Assembly (NCBI GenBank): GCA_018806985.1
Contig: JADANN010000390.1
Coordinates: forward strand, 62,001 to 126,000
DNA length: 64,000 bases
Reading direction: 5' to 3'
From: Angiostrongylus vasorum
Taxonomy: Eukaryota; Nematoda; Chromadorea; Rhabditida; Metastrongylidae
The notes under the pieces are model-generated. The model searched no databases and was not told the origin of the DNA. It was given only the letters and a program-made list of their open reading frames with translations. The translations under genes were made by a program, and so were the position numbers. Of this stretch, positions 22,835 to 43,400 are shown piece after piece (position 1 is the first letter of the stretch; every line of letters starts with the position of its first letter).

Positions 22835-25800
22835 ATGTTAAACACTCGTGAGTTGTATGACGCCGTCGAACGAGTGTTTGCCAATCCGGAAAAAGCCACA
22901 ACAGAAGATCTATCGAAAGCTTGCCGATTCTGTGCCACAGATGAAAAGTCGGCAGAAGCTGTCGAAAGTGCGGAGGTTTGCACGTAGTATTGTGAATGCT
23001 TCATTTTCCAGTTTTTTTTTCAATATTATTATTGCAAACATTACTTTGTATACGGCAGAGCGTAGCGCAGAGGAAAGCATTCTAGCACTTCTTGTCTAGT
23101 TATCTAACAAACGACTTATTTAATGAGATGCAGCATGGACAAACTACATTGTCCTCTAACTCTGCGACTTTCTGCAGTCAGTTCACACTCTCGCGACGAC
23201 GCCTAATCTCGGGTTTGTTGCGGACTTGACTATGCCTAGTTTTCAGCCTTTATGGATTGCTTTTTCGAAAAGGGCCAATAGTTTTTCGCTAACTAGAGAG
23301 CTTCGTGGATTGTGACCATGAATGGGTTGTAGTATGTTGCCATTGTCCCTCATACGAATACGTGGCTGTCAGCATTCGAACGTGTTTTGCAAATAATGGG
23401 TTTCCATTGCAGGAATTTTTTTAATACCCACACAGTCTATACGATAACTGTCATCCTATTTAGCGGTTAGAATTCAGATAGTAGTATATTAGCGCCCAGA
23501 TTTTTGGATAGTGAACTCGTTTGGGAAATGGTGTTGTTTTTGGTCTTATTTTTGTATATTTCTGAGTTTTTCCCTACAAGTGAATAACGCAACATCTTTG
23601 CTCTACAAGATATCGGTTAGTAAAAAAATTTGGGAAAATAATTGTATGCGTTAAAATAAACCACCGGAAAGAAAGTGGGACCTATGGAACGGCCACTTTC
23701 GCAAAACTGTTATGACACCTATAGGTGTCACTTTTGTCACTCTTGCAATAACCCATAACGCCTGATATGGACATTGTAGTGTCCACTTTCACTTTAATGG
23801 GTTCCAGAACTTTTTTTTTTACCGAACTATGTATTCGGTGGAAGACAGGTGAAAAAAAAGCGGTGGGTTTTTCAAGAAGCCCTTGATCTTGTAATTATCG
23901 TTCAAATTTTCATCTTTCTATTTGTGCTGTTGAAGCGTTTGACCTAATAAGTTGCGTATTAGTGTACCCTTCCAGGCTCTGAAAGGGGCGATTCTGCCGA
24001 AATGTCAGCTACGGTTGTGTTGTATGTGTGTTATTGTATGGAAGTAAACGTATGCTTTTTAACAACCTCGCGATTGCTGAGAAAGAAAACGACGAATTTA
24101 TAATTCGATGCCGAGGTTAATAGAAAGTCGATCCTAAGAGCTATGCATATTCATTCGATAGCTAATCGAAAGCAGATAAAAGTAACTGGGATGAGACCAG
24201 AATTTACGCCTAGTAATTGACGAGAAATCCCTCTTTCGAAAAAGTTTATTGATCACTGCTTTGACCAGCAATTAGCCATGGTTTCATTTTAATTACTGTG
24301 ATTATTGTAAGAGACATGCGAATAGTCCGAAATAGACTCAAAATAGAGTGCGGAATACTTTCAATTGTTGACACCAGTGTATTTCCGCAGTGAACCATAG
24401 TCACATTGTAAATGAGAGTACATATCATTCATACCCATAGAGCAAAGTCTTCTGCAATTCTGTCATGTCCACAATCCCAAAAGCACTCTAACTATCCAAT
24501 AATAATTTTTTTATCGTCAAAAAACCGGAAAGTTCACAGCTGACTAAAAATTGTTCGGATTCTATTCGGAAAGCTACGTTAAATGGCGCATGTCCGTTCT
24601 GGATTAAGGAACTGTCTGTAGATATTGGAATGCTGTGGATGGATAGACAAAACAATATTCGTTTAATACTCTCGTGGCGACGGCTTATTTTGGCTTTGTT
24701 GCTCACTAGGAGATGTCGAGTTTTTCGCTATGTTCGCCGTGACACCTATGAATGCAATACCGGCCAATTTGGCAGTTTTCATTCAATGCCGTCCCTTTTC
24801 TTGTGATTCCTATTCAGCAAATCGGTTTTTTCTGCGTTTTGAAACAAAAAAAAAGCTTTTAAGTTTCTCGTGTCCTGTGTATCCCTAATGTTTTCCTTTA
24901 CATTTTCCCGTGGTTTTGGTGGACGTAGAATTCTAGTGTGTGAAGAAGGAACACTAGTCTACTATGCACTATGTTGCTGTAGGCGTTTAATGAAGTGGTA
25001 TAAGTTGTACAACATCGAATTTGCATTTCGAATATCGCGATATTTACTTTGTGGTTTCGATATGCCCTTGTTCCATACGATACGCAAAGGTCATCATAAC
25101 GATTAGAAGTTGGAACAGAACGATTTGCTTGTCGAGAATGATGCTGCGCAATGCTTGCCATGCGAGTTCGTCGAGTCGTCGCACGCTGTCTTCAACATCA
25201 ATAGTTTCTCACCTCAAGATAAGAAATTAAGGGATGAATTACTAAGAAGACACTTTGCTGTGAACGATACCCACCACAGCATATGTGTTGGATATGCTAC
25301 CGATTATTTACAAGAAGACTAGGAGAAAAGTTTACTAAAATAATCCGCTGGAATGAATATGATACCTATATATGTCATACTGGCCATTGTCGCAACTTCA
25401 TTATGACGTTTATAAATGGAACTCATCTTGAGAGTGTTAAAAAACTAACATATAATTTAGATGTTGATGTTGTGGAGATACAGGAATTGGATTATGGCTA
25501 GCGAATGGTAATTGCTTTAAATTTTCTATTCTATGGATATTGTTATTCTGGGTCTTCTAGGATGTGTTGAATTTCTTGCAGTGGGTAGTGTTTTTAATGA
25601 GATGCTTAAACTTGTGTCTATAGATTTTTGCTACAGCTTTTTTTTTCGCTCTTCAGCTTTGGACGTTTGTAAACGTTCGCGCACCGAGTTCTATTTAACC
25701 CCGACGTGAATAATCAGCATCCTGTTGTATTCATAAGCTGACATGATGGTATTCGAATCCATAGGATAGAATCGTATATTGATCCACTCTTGTAGACACT

Positions 25801-28800
25801 GACTCGAATCATTACGGCTCTGAAGAAGTCGGAAACGTGAAAACATTAGCCGCAGTAGAACTTTTGTAGCACCTTTATACTTGTTTATGAATACGGTGAG
25901 GTTTCGACCACCAATTCTCAGTTTTCTGTGGTGGGACAAATGCAGTTGAGATCTCGGGAGAATTTACTTTTGTAATTGTAATAATTGCGCTGGCGCGTGT
26001 GGCGCAGTGGTCGAAGGCGCCCAGCAACACACACGTGGAATCGATCCCCACGTCCATGGCCCACTAATCCTTCCATTCCTCCGGGGTCCAGAAATTGGTA
26101 CCAGACTTGTCTGGGGGTTAGCAGCATTGGCTCGATACATCGGTAGGCCACTGCCAGTCATTGTAAAGGCCAGATATTAATTCAGTCACCTCTAAACGAT
26201 GCTTAATGAAGTCGAGTGCGTGGCGCATCCCTAAGAGAGTGATCAGCGCTGAATGCTTCCTTTTTGTCCTTTAATACTTGGCTTGATTTCCTATCTTTTA
26301 TTATGTTAAGGATCTAAATGCTTCTCTTATTGGATTGCTGAATGTATCGTTAGAAGGAAGAGCTGACGATGATGAATCTGTGGTCGACGTTCGTCGTGCT
26401 CGGATTGCACTTCGAACGCTTGTTAATGCTGTGAATCGTAGTAAGAAGTAGGTAGACATTGTTGATCAAGTTTTTGTTTCGAATTTGTTTTGTGAACCTC
26501 ATAGTTGTTACCTGGATTGGTTTAGTAGTACTGTATATGTAGATATCTGTTATCATATTCTAAAATAATGATAGCTTTAGCTTTTCACATAGTCGCGTTT
26601 AGATTTGCAGGAAGCGTTTCTACTAAATGTTTAACCCTGTTTCGTGCTCTGATTCGGATCCCAGATCTTCATACTGAAACTTTTGCTGCACTTGTTGCTC
26701 TTTCCCGGCCAATGCATATGGTTTGTGCCCTTTCCGATACATATAGTTCGTTGATTGGAGAGCTTGCAATGCTGTGGGAGTCACAAACTACTGGTGATTC
26801 CGACAGATCGTGGATATCTGCGCTGGTGTCAATTCATTTGGAAGAAGTGAGTTTTATGGTTACTATAATTATAAAAGGTCCTAGTTATAGTCTTGTAGAT
26901 TAGTTAAAAGTGGTGTATTCTACACAGGACTTCGGTTTTCTTTCAAGCTGTTTTGCGGACTTGTCTTGCGAAAGCTTCACAGTTATTCTGCATATTACTG
27001 CAGTACTAATGGACTCTTGTCATGGAGAGGCGATCACCAAGGTTCGTACTGTGATATCCATGCACTATATTTAGTGAAAAAATTTGGTCGACATTGGATT
27101 GTGGTCGTTTAACACTTTTGCGAAACTGGTTTCCGGACAACCGGCCACGATTTTCTCTATCAGTAAAGTATTTCGAAGGTTCAGAACTTTATAAACTCGT
27201 AGACTCGTAGAAGAGGCTTTGTTCGATCGGTGTAATCGTATGTATAATTTTCGTACGACGTGCCTTCAAATTTAAGTAAATTTGGAGTCACTATTTTCAA
27301 CAAATTGATAACGAATTTTACAAGTTTAAAATTTTCGAACGCAACAGCGGCAGCTCCAAATATGAACGAGACATTAAAGAACACTATCTTGTATTGTTGC
27401 ACGAAATTTCACGTTTTCCCTCACTTTCGTTTTCGAAATGGGGGCCTTCAATCGAAGTTTCATCGTGAGGAAACAGGAAGACAGTTATCCTGTTGGCAAA
27501 GATCTGCAGATTGTAGCAGTTTTTATTATATTTGAAAAAGCTCATTATGAACTCAAAAGTGCTGATTCAAAGTTGAAGGCGATAATCTTCTTTGCACCGT
27601 ATGAATCTTGTAGAGGTGGCGTTGTCCCACAGGTGTTAAATAGTTCCTAAATTTTCTTTCTTAGCCCTAGGGAAAAAATTTTTTTGCGGGGGATTTGCTT
27701 TGTTTAGACTCATCCAAACAACATATCCTTTTGCGTGGATCTTCTGCAACGAATTGTTTTCGAATTCGGTCAAGGATTAAATTCTGATTGGAGATTTACG
27801 CAGGTCGAGCAAATTATGTATGCTGTCGAGATCCTGGCGTCTGCCGCGCTGAGGGAGACTGAATTTTCGTCTCAGTTATTAGATCGGCCGGAAGCCGTTG
27901 AAATTGTTGTGGACGTCCTAGAGGCGGTGAGTTCATACAGTTGGGAAACAAAAATAGCCGATAGATCGCAGTGGCGTGCACTGTGGAATGGTTAAAAAGT
28001 AAGTTATTGAAATAACTAACTTTTCAAGGTGCTTGATGCTGAGTGGTTGGACGAAAATGAACGTAATTCGGAAGCACAGAAGCCAACATATTCTGATCGA
28101 CCTCAGAGACCTCCTGACGTTCGGTGCACACGTGTAGTGGAGAATTCTGGATTGGCCGCGTTATCAGCCACATTACGTGATTCGCCTATGGAAATTAGAG
28201 CGAATGTTAAGTGTGAAGCAGTACGAGCAATCGGTTGGTTTTTGTAAATCTAGTGGTAGCTTAAGTATGTATTTTAGTGCTTTTGTGGAAAATAACTATT
28301 CGTATTACTCTGAGATGAATTGCTCATGACAGTTTTATCCACGTACGCTTACATTGCTATTCCCCTATAGGTAATCTATGCAGCGAAAGACTATCTTTAC
28401 GTCGTGCTGCCGGTGCCAGGGGAGCAGTACTTGCTGCACTTCGTTGTGCTAGATTGACTGAAAACGACCGACCTTTCATCGTGAGTCTCTTGTTACTTAA
28501 AATACCACCTGAATGAGAGTTCTTGTCCGATCCGAGGAGGTATAAATTATTCAAGGTGCAATGGTCAATTTCTGCTCTGCGCCATCTGTGTCTGGAATGT
28601 CCCGAAAATCAAATGTTTATTTTGAAAAATGGATCAGGTTAGCTCTACAACAGTAAAGCCTAAATAATACCTTTTTCGTGGCATTGTGCAATCCTTGTTT
28701 GGTGTTTTTTTCTTCTTCTCTTTACGCCTTTAACAGCGTCAATACACCATCTTGCTGGATATGGTCATCTTCACGTAGACTTTGAATTAGAGTTTCACCC

Positions 28801-29013
28801 GAATCATAGAAACATCATAAAGCGAAGATAGGGTGGCACACTACACTTGTTTGGCATAAGACTACAAAATAGTGATGTGAACGTTTTCAGAAACCTACTG
28901 GAGTTATTGATCGGCAGAAGCTGCTTAAAGAATTGGGTATAGAAGTTGACATTGATTCTGTAAGCGGAGCCGTTCAATTCACCCAGTTGCCTTACTGTTC
29001 TCATTCTATGTGA
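22835..29013 (+). CDS. ATXN10: Ataxin-10 homologue
   Basis: Ataxin-10 is an armadillo-fold cytosolic protein needed for cytokinesis and cilia. Exons, all in phase: 22835-22975, 26311-26440, 26611-26846, 26928-27041, 27708-27926, 28029-28233, 28371-28480, 28556-28637, possible mini-exon 28737-28774, 28891-29013; 465 aa against 475 in human. The ATG follows cggtcag, a likely spliced-leader acceptor. N-terminal helices (RRARIALRTLVNAVNRRSVS) match the human ENLASSLQ...RNACIECS region. The C-terminus carries the ataxin-10 signature: AVRAIGNLCS, VQWSISALRHLC-ECPENQ and RQKLLKELGIEVD (human SLLKKVGFEVE). Without the mini-exon the last junction is out of phase by one base. Intron 1 is 3.3 kb and the other introns are mostly short. 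Confidence 0.92.
22976..25989. other. ATXN10 intron 1, mostly unassigned
   Basis: Holds a perfect 18-bp palindrome (23713-23730, TGACACCTATAGGTGTCA). It also has two overlapping plus frames at 25110-25501 with protein-like composition (DKKLRDELLRRHFAVNDTHH) that I cannot assign and that may be a dead insertion. At 25790-25850 there is a GGCTCTGAAGAAGTCGGAAACGTGA motif, seen in reversed form at 14380, 31700 and 40630. No conserved exon was found. Confidence 0.35.
25990..26272 (+). mobile_element. SINE-A copy in ATXN10 intron 1
   Basis: Head gcgcgtgtggcgcagtggtcgaaggcg (perfect box A core), box B ggaatcgatccccacg. Its end lies 38 bases before the exon 2 acceptor. Confidence 0.85.
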
Positions 29014-29070
29014 TTTCGTTTTTTTTGTTTTTCTGAACATCATGGTGTTCTTATTGGAATATTCAATGGG

Positions 29071-29145
29071 AATAAATTGTCACATAGTCCGATGTTATTT
29101 TCAGAACTTTTTCATTCGTATTATATTTGCGTTTCCTTCCAACAG
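29071..29145 (+). promoter_or_regulatory. Operon-like junction: polyA signal and trans-splice acceptors between ATXN10 and CC2D1
   Basis: AATAAA (29071-29076) lies 58 bases after the ATXN10 stop. Pyrimidine-rich acceptors follow at gttattttcag (ends 29104) and ccttccaacag (ends 29145), before the CC2D1 ATG at 29221. This order, with about 207 bp from stop to start, is how downstream genes of nematode operons receive an SL2-type leader. The leader itself cannot be seen from genomic DNA. Confidence 0.55.
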
Positions 29146-29220
29146 TTGGTTGAATTTTTACTAAATTATTTCGCAAATCTTTGCTTTAACAAGACTTGAA
29201 CTCGGTAGGCAGGCACAAAG

Positions 29221-37588
<8,368 letters not shown>

Positions 37589-37967
37589 GTTACTGTCAAC
37601 TCGACGGTTATACAATTATAAATTTTTTTACATAAACGAAATTCTGTGGTTTTCCAATATAAAACTCGACTGAGCTGACTGTTTCAAATTTTGTCGTCGG
37701 AAACCGCGTCTTTTCTTTTTTTTACTAGCCATATCACTGATTTCTGTATGTATCGGAACGATGAATGTTCCTTACATTCGAGTCTAGTTACGTGTGCATC
37801 ATCAGTAGCTCATTCGTGATGTTCGTTTTATCGGTGGTTATTTGACTATCTATTCCACTTTAATCACATCGATTGTATAAATCACTAATAGATAAACAGA
37901 TCTTATAACAGGTGGATTTTATGTCAAGCCCTTCTCAAAGTTTGTGAAGTTTTCACTATATCCAATT

Positions 37968-38206
37968 ACTTACTTGGATACTTGAATGACCCGTCTTCAC
38001 TGGTTGTGCGTGCTCCAGCATAATTTCCATTCTCCGGAAATCTTTTGGTTAAGTCGTTGTGGTTCCCTGGAATCCAGCGGTCAACCTGGCCAAAGTCTGC
38101 CCCAGGTCGTCACCACCACAAGCTCACCGCCCTTGTGGCAGAGTGGAATTTGCCACCATGCGACTAGCTTAATACCAGGTCGGTAGTGGATCCTCGTATT
38201 GGTATG
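37968..38206 (+). repeat. R380 dispersed repeat, truncated
   Basis: From acttggatacttgaatgacccgtc to gtggatcctcgtattggt. The gcggtaaaccgttgg end is missing. Confidence 0.8.
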
Positions 38207-38424
38207 TTGGCCTGTCCAATTACATGGTGGCAAAACAAGTTGTTCCAATGCTTCGAAAGGCATTTTTTAAAAAGTCCGTGTTTTCCGGATAACATGGATT
38301 CCATTTCTCAAAAAAATCACATCGATATCAATATCCAGGTCGAATCTATATCATCACAAGAAAAATGGAACAATGCTTCTTAACATTAAAACAGAAAAAG
38401 GTCCAAAAATGTATAGTGGTAATT

Positions 38425-38825
38425 TGCAAAAGAAATGCACCATTCATTCGATGTCACCAAACATCCTAGAGGTAACTGAATGCTATCTTGCCCATAAAAT
38501 GATCTGCGATGGCCTAGCGATGTATCGAGCCTATGATGCTATAATCCCAAACAATTCTCGTACCAATTTGCCAACCCCGGAGGGATGGGAGTGCTTGGTG
38601 AGCCGTGGGCACGATGTTGAACCGACGACAACGAATGTAATGCAGGGCACATCTAGCCACATCGTTACACGCGCTCTTAATAGCAGGATGAGCTGAACGA
38701 TTCTCGCTGAATCAAAGCAGGATAGTGTATAGTGTATATCGATATACTTCTATTGATGCTTGATGAAATAGAATCCATGGCGCGTCTATGAAGGATTAAT
38801 CAACGCTTAACGCTCTATCCTTTAC
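38425..38825. mobile_element. Old SINE-A pieces in opposite orientation
   Basis: 38440-38690 is a diverged minus-strand copy (gatgtatcgagcctatgatgct, accaatttgccaaccccggagg). 38748-38825 is a plus-strand tail (gatgcttgatgaaatagaatcc...tctatcctttacc). Confidence 0.65.
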
Positions 38826-38921
38826 CATCTATTCTCTCATTCTTCACCTGGAAAAGAATGAAATAATGAGCTACTATCGCGATCGCCCGTTGTCCTGGTA
38901 GTCGGTGACTAACTCAAGCAG

Positions 38922-39133
38922 GCACAGTGAACTCCGTTCGTCTCCTTCGCAAACCAAAGCTCAGTGCACTTTGCTGGATCAATCAAAGCACACGTAGATT
39001 ACTACTTTTTGGGCCAATTTCATCTCGAAATCCTCCGGCTTGGGTATTCGTAGTGGAGTATAAACTAGCCAGTGAGATCGCATTTCAAACACCAGTTACA
39101 CTCACGAGCGACGATGTGCTGGCTAACTACTTG
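38922..39133 (+). other. Unassigned open segment with splice-like borders
   Basis: Between tcaagcag and a good donor (TACTTG|GTGAGA) a frame stays open and reads protein-like (PPAWVFVVEYKLASEI, TPVTLTSDDVLANYL). I do not recognise it and no partner exon in phase was found, so it may be a gene fragment or chance. Confidence 0.2.
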
Positions 39134-39394
39134 GTGAGAGGGTACGGAGGTATGAAGTCTATAGTGATTAACAGTTTACCAAAAGTCTTATATTTGGGCT
39201 TAGTTTTGATGACGCCATAGCGCCTAACAAAAATGAAAAGATACAATAGCTGTTGGGTAACAGGGTTCTGTTGGTAAACTCTACGATATGGGGATTCTCG
39301 GATTAATTGATTTTTCAACAGCTATCGCCGCTATCATCAAGTTAAAGTTCAGGTAGAAAAAGGTAGATCTAGAATAATCTCTGTTAATAAGTAA

Positions 39395-39668
39395 AAAAGA
39401 AGAAGCTCTCGGCGTTGATCAATCCCAGAGGGATGCGCCATGCATTCGACTTCATTAAGTATCGTTGGAGGTGAATGAATGCATATCTGGGCTTTACAAT
39501 GACAAGCGGTGACCTACCGATGTATTGAACCAGTGCTGCTATCCTCCCAGACAAGTCTGGTACCAATTTTCCGACCCCGGAGGATTTAAGGCTTGGTGGG
39601 CCACGGGCGCGGGGGATCGAATCCACGTGTGTTGTAGGGCGGCTCCAACCACTGCGCCATACGCGCCT
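39395..39668 (-). mobile_element. SINE-A copy, full length
   Basis: Tail aagctctcggcgttgatc at the left. The head at the right ends ccactgcgccatacgcgcc. Confidence 0.85.
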
Positions 39669-39897
39669 TGTTAATAAATAAGAAAAAAACCCTAGGATTT
39701 AAGCACTACGATTATCATTTTACTTCAAAATTGTTATTTGTTTACCACATTCGTTTCCTGGTCGCACAAATCAAACACAGCTTTGTGGTGGTATTTGCCC
39801 ACTATTGAGTCAAAAAATCATCGCCATACGCCCATTGATATACCGTTAATCGTGTCATGAACTTTGGTCGTGATATTGTTTTGCTTTGTTTTTTGAA

Positions 39898-40155
39898 ATG
39901 TATAGTGTGGCTTAAGATATCATGCAGCACACAGGTTGTTGGTTCGACCGCAACAACTCGCATCCGTCCAGAGACGACGAATTGGTACCAGCTCACCTGA
40001 GAGAATAGGAACACTGACCTAGTTCATCGATAGACCGTCGGAAATTATTGTAAGGGCTTAATATGCATTCAGTCCCGCAATTTTACGAATGGATTCGAAT
40101 GCATGACGCATCCTTACGGGGTTTATCAAAGCCGGACGCGTTATCCTTTATCATA
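39898..40155 (+). mobile_element. Ancient SINE-A copy
   Basis: Box B ggttcgaccgcaa, diverged core gacgaattggtaccagctcacctgagag, tail gcgttatcctttatc. About a third of positions differ from younger copies. Confidence 0.65.
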
Positions 40156-41332
40156 TTCTGTTGTTTTAGCACCACCCAAGAGTAGCCGATATCGAAAATG
40201 GTCTTCAGTGTTGATCAAAATGAAAAAATCAATGGTTTATTTTTTTGTTCTTTCACGATACTCCAAGAAGTACTACTTAGAATTTTTTTGCTCGTTCTGA
40301 AGTATTGATCGAAATTCTCGACACTCTCTATCGACTGGCACTTGTTCAGCAGAAATGAGAAATGCTCTCTGTGTGGCGTAGCTTCTCCTTACAGCATTCT
40401 TTTTGAAGTGTTTGCTTTTTTTAGAAATTACTTCAATATTACTGTCTTCGCTTTTTCGTAGTTAAAATCCTGAAAAGTTATAGGATTTTTCATTTTCTCT
40501 AAGATCCTTTTTTTTGAGGGTGGTTCTTTTCCGTATTTCAAAAAACCACTTTCCCTTTAACCTCAGCATCGCTAACCAACATGTGTTCCTCACTGATAAA
40601 CTGATACGAAGTTGATAAGAAGCATTATACAGCTGACGTTTCGGCGCTTTCTGCTCTCCTCAGGCACACCGAATAAAGTTTCTTCTCAACGTCGTATTGA
40701 CTTATCCATGAAAAATGAACATGTGGCTTCTTCTTCCAGTGGTAATAAACCTATCTTCGTCTTGGCATGAACTTCTGGAAGATTCGTATCTGTGATGAAA
40801 AGTGGTTGGAAGAAAAACCAGTGAAAACATGACTTATGTGCGACGTGATCTTTATGAAATGCACGTCCTTCTCTTCATCCTCATTCGTGCATTTAGTGGT
40901 CCGAAAAAAATCCATTTTAGAGGTTCGTAAGCGTTTTCGCAAGGTTTTTTGTTTGCTTGTTTGTTGACGTCATTCTGGTCGTCTGGCAGCCGCCTATTAT
41001 GAGCGGATAGCGCATGAGCGCCGAACTGTTTATGCTAAGTGAATTCTCGTGGTCAACAAAATCAATAAATCGATTGTTACGAGCATTAAAGATGGTGGTT
41101 GGACGACTTTCTTAAATGGGAATAACACAGGATATTTGTAGTCGTTAAGTTGAATTATTTTTAGTGGTAACCTTTCTCAAATCGTTAGTAGTTCCTATGT
41201 AGAAATCGTTTTAAAAATTTATTCATGTCAGATTCAAGTCAAAATTTCTTATATGGCCAGGTGCGTTACAACTTATGATGGGCTTTTTTTAGTCTGTTTG
41301 CTTAATTTCAGTCAATATTACCTTCTCTTGGC
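40156..41332. other. Intergenic stretch without a recognised gene
   Basis: Contains agcattatacagctgacgtttcggcgc...ctcctcaggca (40620-40665), a motif shared with 14355-14435 and 31690-31760, probably the end of one retroelement family. Nothing else was recognised. Confidence 0.35.
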
Positions 41333-41625
41333 GAAGGCGCGTATGGCGCAGTGGTCGGAGGTTCCCTGCAACACACACGTCGAGTCGATCCCCGCGCCCA
41401 TGGCCCACCAAGCCTTCCATCCCTCCGGAATCAGCAAATTGGTACCAGACTTGTCTGGTCTGGGAGGATAGCAGCACTGGCTCGATACATCGGTGGGCCA
41501 CCGCGAGTTATTCTGAAGGCCAGATATGCATTCAATCACCTCCAACGATACTTAATGAAGTCGAATGCATGGCGCATCCCTCAGAGATCGATCAGCACCG
41601 AGAGCTTCATCCTTGTCCTTTATTA
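41333..41625 (+). mobile_element. SINE-A copy, full length
   Basis: Head gcgcgtatggcgcagtggtcggagg, box B gagtcgatccccgcgcc, tail catccttgtcctttatta. A 4-base duplication (tctggtctgg) sits in the core. Confidence 0.85.
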
Positions 41626-42367
41626 CCTTTTCTTGTCCTGTTGGTATTGTTTGTATTTCGTGGGAGCTTTCTTCTTCTAAAAGTCTCACATTGCACAAAA
41701 GCCCAAATTCACATATAATTCTAATTCAAAGAACCAGTTTTCGTGCTGAAGGTACATTACTGAAGGTCGAAGCGCTCTGATTTCCTAATTTCCTGTCTTC
41801 CAACGGAATAACTGGATTTGTGTCAAGGCGAACGAGTGGCGATCCATAATGGCAATGATAGTTTTACTGAAAAATTTTAAGAAACTGTTCAAATGACTAG
41901 CCCGTCTCGATTCGTATTCGTTACAGGTAGAGGTCTCCATTCTTGTAGTTAAGAAAAGGTCCACAAGACAGGAAAACATTCTATGCTACAGTAAGCTCTA
42001 ATCTGAGTAGATCTTGTTGTGTTTAAGAGATAAACTATTATGGAACAAATGAAACTAGCAATCGATCGCGAAACACAACAATCTCCGTTCTCACATCGTT
42101 TAGAAGTCGTCGAAAAGAAAGGTATTGTTTAGAAAAAAGTATTCCTTTGTTGGTTACTCTTTTTTCCTATAGTGCTTGCCTGTCCGTTTTTCTTGTCTTC
42201 ACTGAAATATTCCCATTGATGTCGTCAGCTGGCCTGTTTTCTTACTGAAGCAGAGTCATTTTAAAATGTGTCATTTATAGCTATTGATCTCATAAAATCC
42301 ACTGAAGTCGTTTTTTCTGCAGCCTTTAGCACTGGCCTCACCATCACATTTACTGCGTTAATTGTTG

Positions 42368-42428
42368 ATCTATTTGCTTATTTATTTATTTGTTTATTTA
42401 TTTATTTATTTATTTATTCATTTATTTG
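42368..42428. repeat. (TTTA)n microsatellite
   Basis: About fifteen imperfect TTTA units directly upstream of a SINE-A copy. Confidence 0.9.
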
Positions 42429-42439
42429 TATGACCCAAA

Positions 42440-42722
42440 GGTGAGTATAGCACATAGTATAGTGGTTAGAGGCGCTCTGCAATGCACGTGGGATCGATCT
42501 CGACGCCACATGCTGCCAAGCCTGCCATCGCTGTCGGGTAGGCAAAACTGGTATCAGTCTTCTCTGGGTAGAATAGAAGCACTGACTCAGGTAGGCCACT
42601 GCGAGTCATTATGTGGTCCAGATATGCACTCAAGCACCTCTAATGATGCTTAATGAAGTCGAATGCATGTCGCATTCCTTAAAGACTGACTAACGCCGAA
42701 CGTGTTATCCTTTTTTGTCCTT
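42440..42722 (+). mobile_element. SINE-A copy, diverged
   Basis: Box A catagtatagtggttagaggcg, box B gggatcgatctcgacgcc. The core has a deletion of the cgatacatcg block. Confidence 0.75.
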
Positions 42723-43164
42723 TGTATAACCCCGCATCAATTTTTGTGTGGATCCCAGCACTTCTTTCATTCGTTCGGTTACTTTGTACCTGTTGTCGAA
42801 GAATTTTCTCCGAATTTGTTTGTGGATTCGTTTGTAACTTAAAGTTTTAACTTTTTGGTCTTTTTTTTAACGAACGTCGTCGTATTCTTCTCATGTCGAC
42901 TCACTCCGGATTGATGCGATTTTTTGCAGTCTTCTTCAGAAAGAAGAAAACATCGCATCAGGTCACTAAGCTGAATTGAGAGGGCGCCATTGTCGGTCAG
43001 CCTGTCACATATCAGTGAATGACGCCATGATGACAAATAATTTCCTTCAAGCTGTGTGTTGGAAAAAGAGAATAACAAAAAGCCTTCATGGACATGATTC
43101 ACTCGATGTCCGGCATTTATCACTACAACAAGGTGCTAATTCTTTGAAAGGGCAGGGTACTATG

Positions 43165-43400
43165 TGAAATACAACTATAGTGGTGCTGAGATATTTTGCA
43201 AAACTCCGGACCGCAGGTGTCCGCGGTGGGGAACGAACGCGCTATTACCTTTTCTGTGGACTAACGTATTGACCACCTCACCATGCGGGTCCTTCGTTTC
43301 GCATGCCTCTCAGCTAGTTTTCTATCGATCAGTGCCATCAGCAATCACCCGTCAACGGGATTGGTCGGGGAGCACAAATCGGCATTGAACCCAATAAGGA
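43165..43400 (-). mobile_element. FB-C element
   Basis: From tggtgctgagatattttgcaaaactccgg to caaatcggcattgaaccc, with gaacgaacgcgctatt (box B complement) inside. Confidence 0.8.

Noticed and set aside
42052..42131. Possible first exon MEQMKLAIDRETQQSPF with AAAG|GTATTG donor
   Set aside because: No in-phase partner exon except one that runs into the (TTTA)n tract; no recognisable family.
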